In this document: piece after piece, positions 40,018-45,607 of the stretch
Position numbering within the stretch: the first letter of the stretch is position 1
Layout: each line of letters starts with the position of its first letter
Notes under the pieces: generated by a model
Database searches by the model: none
Seen by the model: only the letters and a program-made list of their open reading frames with translations
What the model was told of the DNA's origin: nothing
Program-made: the position numbers and the translations under genes
Origin: Flavonifractor sp052065355
GTDB lineage: Bacteria > Bacillota > Clostridia > Oscillospirales > Oscillospiraceae
NCBI RefSeq assembly: GCF_052065355.1
Contig: NZ_JBQHUF010000007.1
Coordinates: 1 to 64,000, forward strand
Length of the DNA stretch: 64,000 nt
Reading direction: 5' to 3'

Positions 40018-40092
40018 ATAATACTCGTCAAAATTATGAAAACAATTGCGGGAAATATGAAAAGAATAGCCAAAAATCCCCCGGTCATGCAG

Positions 40093-40121
40093 TTGCTTTT
40101 TTTTAAACGCAGAGGTATAAT
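40093..40121 (+). promoter_or_regulatory. sigma-A promoter of the thiolase gene
   Basis: TTGCTT (40093-40098), 17-base spacer, perfect TATAAT (40116-40121), about 60 bp before the start codon. Expression of the downstream genes is likely strong. Confidence 0.78.
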
Positions 40122-40181
40122 CTTGCTTGAAGGGTGTTTTTGCATGGGAAAATCCAAAAAATCATCTGGAGGTCTATGTAC

Positions 40182-41441
40182 ATGAAAGAAGTCTATGTCG
40201 TCAACTGCTGTCGTACTGCTGTTGGCTCCTTCGGCGGCAGCCTGAAGGACGTGCCCGCCACCGACCTGGGCGCCACCGTGGTGAAGGAAGTCCTGAACCG
40301 CGCCGGCGTGAAGCCCGAGCAGGTGGACGAGCTGATGTTCGGCTGCATTCTCACCGCTGCTCAGGGTCAGAACCCCGCCCGTCAGGTGGGTGTGAAGGCC
40401 GGTCTGCCCTACTCCGTCCCCGCCTACACCGTGGGCATGGTGTGCGGCTCCGGCATGAAGAGCGTCATCGAGGGCGCCCGCGCCATCCTGGCCGGCGACG
40501 CCGATATCATCGTGGCCGGCGGTACTGAGAATATGTCCGCTGCTCCCTTTGCCCTGCCCAATGAGCGCTGGGGCGCCCGCATGGGCGACAAGAAGGTCGT
40601 CGATACCATGATCAAGGACGGCCTGTGGGACGCTTATAACAACTATCACATGGGCACCACCGCCGAGAACATCGCCGACGTGTGGGGCATCACCCGCGAG
40701 GAGATGGACGCCTTTGCCGTGTCCTCCCAGAACAAGACCGAGGCCGCTCAGGCCGCCGGCAAGTTCGTGGACGAGATCGTCCCCGTGATGGTGAAGAAGA
40801 AGAAGGAAATGGTGGAGTTCAAGGTGGACGAGTTCCCCAAGGCCGGCGTGACCATGGAGAGCGTGTCCAAGCTCCGCGGCGCCTTCCCCGTGGGTCCCGA
40901 GGGCGTGGAGGACGAGATCGTCCATACCTTTGAGGTGACTCAGGTCCATGAGGCCGACGCCAAGCAGCATGTCCAGCGCGTCACCGCCGCCAATGCCTCC
41001 GGCATCAACGACGGTGCCGCCGCCATCCTGCTGGCCTCCGGTGAGGCTGTTGAGAAGTACGGCCTGAAGCCCATGGCCAAGCTGGTAAGCTGGGGCCAGG
41101 GCGGCGTGGATCCCAAGATCATGGGCGTGGGCCCCGTGCCCGCTTCCCGTCAGGCTATGGCCAAGGCCGGCCTGAAGATCGAGGACATCGACCTGGTGGA
41201 GGCCAACGAGGCCTTTGCCGCTCAGTCCATCGCCGTGGCCCGTGAGCTGGGCTTCGACATGGCTAAGGTCAACGTCAACGGCGGCGCCATCTCCATCGGC
41301 CACCCCGTAGGCGCTTCCGGCGCCCGCATCATCGTCACCCTGCTGCACGAGATGCTCAAGCGTGACGACGCCAAGAAGGGCCTGGCCACTCTGTGCATCG
41401 GCGGCGGCATGGGTGTTGCCACCATCTTTGAAAAGTGTTAA
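40182..41441 (+). CDS. thlA: acetyl-CoA acetyltransferase (thiolase)
   Basis: 419 aa. It condenses two acetyl-CoA to acetoacetyl-CoA, the entry to butyrate formation, or runs in reverse after acetoacetate activation. The nucleophilic Cys is in GMVCGSGMKS (about 90), the His in GGAISIGHPVGASGAR and the second catalytic Cys in LCIGGGMG. The pattern of codon use differs from flanking accessory genes (highly biased, GGC/CTG/AAG), suggesting high expression. ATG 40182 lies nine bases after GGAGG; ATG 40176 is too close. It is followed by CoA-transferase genes. Confidence 0.95.
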   Translation: MKEVYVVNCCRTAVGSFGGSLKDVPATDLGATVVKEVLNRAGVKPEQVDELMFGCILTAAQGQNPARQVGVKAGLPYSVPAYTVGMVCGSGMKSVIEGARAILAGDADIIVAGGTENMSAAPFALPNERWGARMGDKKVVDTMIKDGLWDAYNNYHMGTTAENIADVWGITREEMDAFAVSSQNKTEAAQAAGKFVDEIVPVMVKKKKEMVEFKVDEFPKAGVTMESVSKLRGAFPVGPEGVEDEIVHTFEVTQVHEADAKQHVQRVTAANASGINDGAAAILLASGEAVEKYGLKPMAKLVSWGQGGVDPKIMGVGPVPASRQAMAKAGLKIEDIDLVEANEAFAAQSIAVARELGFDMAKVNVNGGAISIGHPVGASGARIIVTLLHEMLKRDDAKKGLATLCIGGGMGVATIFEKC

Positions 41442-41452
41442 AATAATAACAA

Positions 41453-41478
41453 GGCGTGCCGGGCACTGCCCGGCACAC
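41453..41478 (+). other. intercistronic hairpin between thlA and atoD
   Basis: GTGCCGGGCA-CTG-CCCGGCAC hairpin without a T-run in the 79-bp gap. It could be a weak attenuator or an mRNA-stability element setting the ratio of thiolase to CoA-transferase. Confidence 0.5.
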
Positions 41479-41520
41479 CTTATCTGAATCCCTTATTTTA
41501 CTTATAGGAGGGTAACAATC

Positions 41521-42213
41521 GTGCGCAATAAAGTAATTTCCGTAGAGGAAGCGGTGAACATGATCCCCGATGGCGCCACCATTATGTATGGCGGCTTCCT
41601 GGGCTGCGGCAGCGCCCACCACATCATCGAGGCTCTGGCCCAGAAGGGCACCAAGGACCTGACCATCATCGGCAACGACTGCGGCATGGCCACCGGCCCC
41701 AATGGTGAGGAGTTCTACGGCGTAGCCAAGCTGATCCACAACCATCAGGTCAAGCATGTCATCGCCACTCACGTGGGCATGACCCCCGAGGTCGGCACTC
41801 AGAACATGGTGGACAAGACCCTGACCGTGGATCTGATCCCCCAGGGCTCCCTGGCTGAGATGATCCGTGCCGGCGGCGCCGGTCTGGGCGGCGTGCTCAC
41901 TCCCACCGGCGTGGGCACCATCGTGGAGGATTCTCCCTACTGCCTGGGCAAGCAGACCATCGACGGCAAGGAGTATCTGCTGATGAAGCCCCTGCATGCT
42001 GACTTCGCCCTGATCGGCGGTCACATGATCGACAAGTTCGGCAACATCTGGTACAAGGGCACCACCCGTAACTTCAACATCGTGATGGCCACCGCCGCTG
42101 ACGTGGTTATCGCTGAGGCCGACAACCTGGTTGAGGTCGGCGACATCGAGCCCGAGAACGTGGTCACCTCCGGTGCCTTTATTAACTACATCGTGGATGG
42201 AGGGAAGCTGTAA
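41521..42213 (+). CDS. atoD: 3-oxoacid/butyrate-acetoacetate CoA-transferase, alpha subunit
   Basis: 230 aa, alpha subunit of family I CoA-transferases (AtoD/CtfA). N-terminal MIPDGATIMYGGFLGCG holds the Gly-rich motif (family GGFxxxG), and GGAGLGGVLTPTGVGT follows. With AtoA it moves CoA between acetoacetate and acetate or butyrate. It starts with GTG 41521 after TAGGAGGG; its stop overlaps the beta-subunit start by one base. With thiolase upstream it fits acetoacetate/butyrate metabolism. Confidence 0.92.
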   Translation: MRNKVISVEEAVNMIPDGATIMYGGFLGCGSAHHIIEALAQKGTKDLTIIGNDCGMATGPNGEEFYGVAKLIHNHQVKHVIATHVGMTPEVGTQNMVDKTLTVDLIPQGSLAEMIRAGGAGLGGVLTPTGVGTIVEDSPYCLGKQTIDGKEYLLMKPLHADFALIGGHMIDKFGNIWYKGTTRNFNIVMATAADVVIAEADNLVEVGDIEPENVVTSGAFINYIVDGGKL

Positions 42214-42872
42214 TGGATAAGTCTGAGATCAAGGGCTTTATTGCCAAGCGTGTCGCCCAGGAGCTGAAGGACGGCGACGTTGTCAACCTGGGTATCGGCC
42301 TGCCCACCCTGGTTCCCGCCTATCTGCCTGAGGGGGTTCACGTGATCCTCCAGTCCGAGAACGGCATCATCGGCACCGGCCCCAAGCCCTCCGCCGAGAA
42401 CGCTGAGCCCAAGTACAAGATCGATGCCGGCGGCTCTCCCGCCTGCGCCGACACCTTCGGCTGCTACATCGACTCCGCCACCTCCTTCGGCTTCATCCGC
42501 GGCGGCCACGTCAACGCCACCATCCTGGGCGGCCTGGAAGTGGACGAGGAGGGCTCCCTGTCCAACTGGATCATCCCCGGCAAGAAGATGCCCGGCATGG
42601 GCGGCGCTATGGACCTGCTGGTGGGCGCTAAGGAAGTTATCGTTGCCATGGAGCACACCGCCAAGGGCAACCCCAAGATCCTGAAGAAGTGCCGTCTGCC
42701 CTACACCGCCGTGCACTGCATCACCAAGATCATCACCGAGATGTGCGTGATCAACGTGACTGACAAGGGCCTGGAGCTGGTGGAGATCAACCCCGAGTTC
42801 ACCGTCGAGCAGGTGCAGGCCGCTACCGAGGCCACCCTGATCGTCTCTCCCGACCTGAAGCCCATGTGCTAA
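42213..42872 (+). CDS. atoA: 3-oxoacid/butyrate-acetoacetate CoA-transferase, beta subunit
   Basis: 219 aa, beta subunit. The catalytic glutamate is in the signature SENGIIGTGP (about residue 48), and GGHVNATILGGLEVD and GAMDLLVGAK follow, all typical of AtoA/CtfB. Translationally coupled to atoD. Its terminator is split by element E2. Confidence 0.93.
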   Translation: MDKSEIKGFIAKRVAQELKDGDVVNLGIGLPTLVPAYLPEGVHVILQSENGIIGTGPKPSAENAEPKYKIDAGGSPACADTFGCYIDSATSFGFIRGGHVNATILGGLEVDEEGSLSNWIIPGKKMPGMGGAMDLLVGAKEVIVAMEHTAKGNPKILKKCRLPYTAVHCITKIITEMCVINVTDKGLELVEINPEFTVEQVQAATEATLIVSPDLKPMC

Positions 42873-42877
42873 TAATC

Positions 42878-42895
42878 AAAAAGACCTGCGGCAAT
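42878..42895 (+). terminator. left half of host terminator split by element E2
   Basis: AAAAAGACCTGCGGC plus AAT (42893-42895): 5' arm and loop. The matching 3' arm GCCGCAGGTC plus seven T lies at 43705-43721. Rejoined they form a perfect hairpin with loop AAT that would serve atoDA and the convergent XRE gene. Confidence 0.8.
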
Positions 42896-42904
42896 CGGGA
42901 GCAT

Positions 42905-42916
42905 TCGTAAAACAGT
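42905..42916 (+). repeat. E2 left terminal inverted repeat
   Basis: TCGTAAAACAGT, identical to the E1 left repeat. Confidence 0.85.
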
Positions 42917-42918
42917 TT

Positions 42919-42955
42919 CAGTCCCGGCAGTAATGTCTGCCGGGACTGTTCTTGT
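42919..42955 (+). terminator. hairpin inside the left end of E2
   Basis: Perfect arms CAGTCCCGGCA and TGCCGGGACTG (42919-42948) followed by TTCTTGT. It lies directly inside the terminal repeat and could replace the disrupted atoDA terminator. Confidence 0.75.
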
Positions 42956-43036
42956 ATAAATTGAAGCCGTATGATATGATTAAACAGACCGATAAACTTG
43001 AATAGGTCGAATAGATAATAATTTATGGAGGTTGTA

Positions 43037-43465
43037 ATGGTAAGAATAGCAACTGTAAATGATGCGGAGCAATTAAACATCTTAAACAACGAATTTAATG
43101 GTGAGGGCGATACAAGCATAGACAATATTAGAAATTCCCTTATGAATAATAAACAGGAAGTTGTTATCGTTGCTGATGAAGATGATATGTTAGTTGGATT
43201 TGTTTGTGTTCAGCTTAAAAAATCGTTCTGCTATGATGAATATATGCCTGAAATTACAGAAGTGTATGTTAAACCAGCATACAGAAAAAGAGGCTTAGCG
43301 AGTGAGATGATTACTTTTGCAGAGGCTTATTGCAGTAAGAATTATCCACTTGACAAATATGAACTTCTAACAGGACAAGAAAATCTTGTTGCACAAACTG
43401 TATATAATAAACTTGGATATGTAGATGATAATGAACTTCATTTATCAAAAAGAGTGAAGAAGTAA
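43037..43465 (+). CDS. GNAT family N-acetyltransferase (E2 cargo)
   Basis: 142 aa. GNAT fold with the acetyl-CoA loop VYVKPAYRKRGLASEMI (motif A, about residues 75-92) and a C-terminal QTVYNKLGYV motif. The substrate is unknown; related small GNATs acetylate antibiotics, protein N-termini or metabolites. The gene is strikingly AT-rich (with ATA, AGA and TTA codons) against a GC-rich host, showing recent transfer. GGAGG lies five bases before ATG 43037. Confidence 0.85.
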   Translation: MVRIATVNDAEQLNILNNEFNGEGDTSIDNIRNSLMNNKQEVVIVADEDDMLVGFVCVQLKKSFCYDEYMPEITEVYVKPAYRKRGLASEMITFAEAYCSKNYPLDKYELLTGQENLVAQTVYNKLGYVDDNELHLSKRVKK

Positions 43466-43489
43466 GTCAAATTAAGATTTGTCGAACTG

Positions 43490-43640
43490 ATACTAAGGGC
43501 GCACTTCTATACGGGTTAAACCCGTATGTGCGCTCTGCGAGACCGAACAGCTCGGCCCCCTGAATATCTGGGGTGCGTCACTGCGTTCCGTACAAGGGGA
43601 TCCATCCCTTGCGCCGCTATGCGGCTATCCTTACATGAAA
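43490..43640 (-). other. oriT: oriT-like block of E2
   Basis: Read on the minus strand it matches the E1 oriT block: a GATAGC-GC-TA hairpin, a GCGCAAGGGA stretch, TTGTACGGAACG, a longer hairpin, then the inverted repeat ATACGGGTT/AACCCGTAT (43509-43527) and AGAAGTGCGCCCTTAG. The last part agrees with the MobQ/RSF1010 nic consensus AAGTGCGCCCT even better than E1's copy. No relaxase is near, so it would act in cis with a relaxase supplied by E1 or another element. Confidence 0.8.
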
Positions 43641-43673
43641 AAAGGCGTGATCACTTTCGTCACGCCTTTTGCC
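43637..43673. terminator. hairpin inside the right end of E2
   Basis: AAAAGGCGTGA and TCACGCCTTTT arms with an ~8-nt loop and T/A tracts on both sides; probably a bidirectional terminator. It corresponds in place and sequence to the hairpin at the E1 left end. Confidence 0.75.
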
Positions 43674-43679
43674 TATTTA

Positions 43680-43691
43680 ACTGTCTTACGA
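43680..43691 (-). repeat. E2 right terminal inverted repeat
   Basis: ACTGTCTTACGA, one mismatch from the inverse of TCGTAAAACAGT. Confidence 0.8.
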
Positions 43692-43701
43692 ACACCCCGC
43701 T

Positions 43702-43721
43702 AATGCCGCAGGTCTTTTTTT
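43702..43721 (+). terminator. right half of host terminator split by E2
   Basis: AAT plus GCCGCAGGTC plus seven T, the 3' arm and U-tract of the atoDA terminator. The convergent XRE gene stop codon abuts it. Confidence 0.8.
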
Positions 43722-43926
43722 ATTTCTGTTTCCTCTCATCCAACCCCAACAAATAATCCACACTGACCCCATAATATTGAGCCAGGGCTATCAGCGTCTG
43801 ACTGGGAATATCCAAACGTCCGGTCTCATAGCGGGAATAGGTGGCCTGACTGACTCCCAGTATGTTTGCCATTTGCGCCTGGGACAAGTCGTGGTCCTCC
43901 CGCAGTTCCGCCAATCGCGGATACAT
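43720..43926 (-). CDS. small XRE-family regulator
   Basis: 68 aa, a bare Cro/CI helix-turn-helix (LSQAQMANILGVSQATYSRYETGRLDIP, then YYGVSVDYLLGLDE). Start ATG 43926 with GGGTG upstream; ATG 43932 is possible. Divergent from a Cys-rich small protein across a region with two identical-type palindromes, so it likely represses both directions. Confidence 0.88.
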   Translation of the reverse strand: MYPRLAELREDHDLSQAQMANILGVSQATYSRYETGRLDIPSQTLIALAQYYGVSVDYLLGLDERKQK

Positions 43927-43952
43927 AGGCATCACCCATACTAGCATACATC

Positions 43953-43997
43953 ATGCAAAAACTGCATATTGCATTTTATGCAGAAATTGCATAAAAT
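43953..43997 (+). promoter_or_regulatory. promoter with two palindromic operators (XRE/Cys-rich pair)
   Basis: Palindrome ATGCANAAAYTGCAT occurs at 43953-43967 and 43978-43992, centres 25 bp apart. A plus-strand promoter TTGCAT (43969-43974), 17-base spacer, TAAAAT (43992-43997) overlaps the second copy, so binding there would block transcription of the Cys-rich gene. The divergent XRE product is the likely ligand. Confidence 0.75.
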
Positions 43998-44014
43998 AGT
44001 TTAGGGTGATGATG

Positions 44015-44215
44015 ATGTACAAATATGAAATCGTGGACGGACAGGCGTGCGGCACTTGTGTTCACTACCGACAGCACTATGTCTACCGGGATGGCAGCTA
44101 TTTGGCCCTCTGGTATGGGCACTGCCATTGTCCACGCCGGAAAATTCGCACGCCTGATCAGGTATGTGCATATTGGGAACCAATTCCCACCTGTAAAACC
44201 GAGGGAGGCGCCTGA
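44015..44215 (+). CDS. small cysteine-rich protein
   Basis: About 66 aa with six Cys: CGTC near the N-terminus, then CHC (GHCHCPRRK), a single Cys and a C-terminal Cys. It looks like a compact zinc- or metal-binding domain; no family is recognised. Three consecutive ATG codons (44009, 44012, 44015) follow AGGGTG; the last has the best spacing. Controlled by the palindrome promoter. It may be a regulator's partner or a stress-induced metal-binding peptide. Confidence 0.6.
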   Translation: MYKYEIVDGQACGTCVHYRQHYVYRDGSYLALWYGHCHCPRRKIRTPDQVCAYWEPIPTCKTEGGA

Positions 44216-44240
44216 CCGGCGCCTCCCTCATTTGCTTTTA
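44202..44240. terminator. bidirectional terminator, Cys-rich gene and Mo-hydroxylase operon
   Basis: Perfect hairpin with arms GAGGGAGGCGCC and GGCGCCTCCCTC (about 44203-44230) followed by ATTTGCTTTT. It covers the end of the Cys-rich gene and the 3' side of the convergent Fe-S subunit gene. Confidence 0.8.
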
Positions 44241-44729
44241 TTCCTCTTTGCCCACGAACTTGTGGGCCTCATTCACCGCCCGCTCCACGGCGTTGAGGAT
44301 GTTCTCGTAGCCGGTGCAGCGGCACAGGTGCCCGGAAATGAGCTTGCGCAGCTCGTCCCGGGTGTACAGCTTGCCGGAACCCACGATCTCCACCGCCGAC
44401 ATGATGATGCCGGGGGTGCAGAAGCCGCACTGGACGGCGGCCTCCTCCACAAAGGCCTTCTGCAGCGGGGTCAGCTCCCCGTTCTCGTTCTGGAGCCCCT
44501 CCACAGTGAGGATGGTCTTGCCCTCTGCCCAGACGGACAGGTAGATGCAGGAGTCGATGGCCACCCCATCCACCAGGACGGTACAAGCTCCGCACTCCCC
44601 TACCTCGCAGCCCTTCTTTACGCTGGTGAGGCCCAACCGCTGCCGCAGGGTGTCCGCCAGGGATTCCCGGGGGTCGATGCCCACCTCTACCGGCTTATTG
44701 TTCACGGTACAGTGCAGAATCTCCATCAT
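44238..44729 (-). CDS. molybdenum hydroxylase [2Fe-2S] subunit (xanthine dehydrogenase type)
   Basis: 163 aa with two [2Fe-2S] domains: plant-type KGCEVGECGACTVLVDG followed by C in AIDSC, and the C-terminal helical domain with CGFCTPGIIM and HLCRCTGYENI. It passes electrons from the Mo site to FAD. Last gene of a three-gene minus-strand operon; ATG 44729 overlaps the FAD-subunit stop and has GGGAGG nine bases upstream. Confidence 0.93.
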   Translation of the reverse strand: MMEILHCTVNNKPVEVGIDPRESLADTLRQRLGLTSVKKGCEVGECGACTVLVDGVAIDSCIYLSVWAEGKTILTVEGLQNENGELTPLQKAFVEEAAVQCGFCTPGIIMSAVEIVGSGKLYTRDELRKLISGHLCRCTGYENILNAVERAVNEAHKFVGKEE

Positions 44730-45607
44730 ACCGCGGCGCCTCCCTTCCGTGCCGCCTCCCGGAGCGCCCGGCCGGACAGCTCCTCCACCAGCTGGAGGCG
44801 GAATTCCTTGGACGCCCGCCAGCTGGTGCGGGGGTTCACGTCGCCCAGGGCGGCCTTGCCGATTTTCTCAATGGCCTCGCCGATGGGCAGTCCAGATACC
44901 GCCGCTTCGGCGGCAGGCGCCCGCATAGGCACCGGCCCGGCCACGCCAAAGGCCAGCTTGACGGTCTCGGCGGTCTGTTTGTCGGCGCTCAACTTCACCA
45001 GGCAGCTCACCCCCAGGGTGGCAATATCCATGGCGTTACGCATGGCGTACTTGATGTAGTGGCCGGTAAAGCCCTCATAGTGTTCCCGGGGAATGACGAT
45101 CTTCACCAGCAGTTCGTCGTGGGCCAGATCCACCTTACCCACGCCCTTGTACCACTGGGAGATGGGCACTTTCCGCTCCCCTATCGGGCCTCGAACCACC
45201 ATCACGGCGTCCAGGGCGGTCAGGGTGGAGGCGGAGTCGGCGGAGGTGATGCCGTTGCACACGTTGCCGCCGATGGTGCCCGCCGCCCGCAGCTGAGGCC
45301 CACCGGCCATGTCGGTGGCCTCACCCAGCACGGGGATTTTTGCCCGAATCACATCGCTGAAGGTCACGTCCCGGAAGGTGGACAGAGGGCCGATCTCCAC
45401 ATCGCCGTTGTCGGCCAGGGTGATGCCGCTCAGTTCGTCCTTCAGCTCGTGGATGGAGACCAGGGAGCAGCCGGCCAGCTTGCCCTCCCGGATCTTGATC
45501 AGAACGTCGGTGCCGCCGGCGATGACCAGGGCGGCGGGGTCAGCCTGAAGGGCCCGGATGGCGTCAGCCACCGAGGTGGCCTGATAGATGGAACCGATAT
45601 CATACAT
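44726..45607 (-). CDS. molybdenum hydroxylase FAD subunit
   Basis: 293 aa, FAD-binding subunit of the xanthine dehydrogenase/CO-dehydrogenase medium-chain family: IAGGTDVLIKIREG near residue 30, the FAD motif GGPQLRAAGTIGGNVCNGITSADS near 105, and a C-terminal CO-dehydrogenase-flavoprotein domain. It overlaps both neighbours, showing a tight operon. Confidence 0.92.
   Translation of the reverse strand: MYDIGSIYQATSVADAIRALQADPAALVIAGGTDVLIKIREGKLAGCSLVSIHELKDELSGITLADNGDVEIGPLSTFRDVTFSDVIRAKIPVLGEATDMAGGPQLRAAGTIGGNVCNGITSADSASTLTALDAVMVVRGPIGERKVPISQWYKGVGKVDLAHDELLVKIVIPREHYEGFTGHYIKYAMRNAMDIATLGVSCLVKLSADKQTAETVKLAFGVAGPVPMRAPAAEAAVSGLPIGEAIEKIGKAALGDVNPRTSWRASKEFRLQLVEELSGRALREAARKGGAAV

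Larger units (their letters stand above)
42896..43701. mobile_element. E2: non-autonomous mini-element with orphan oriT
   Basis: 806 bp. Terminal inverted repeats TCGTAAAACAGT (42905-42916) and ACTGTCTTACGA (43680-43691) are those of E1; AAT flanks both junctions. Inside are a hairpin next to the left repeat, an AT-rich GNAT gene, an oriT block homologous to E1's (opposite strand) and a hairpin related to E1's left-end hairpin. There is no recombinase or relaxase. Read on the minus strand, it is the E1 left end joined directly to oriT, then cargo and the other end. Presumably moved in trans by an E1-type recombinase. Confidence 0.85.
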
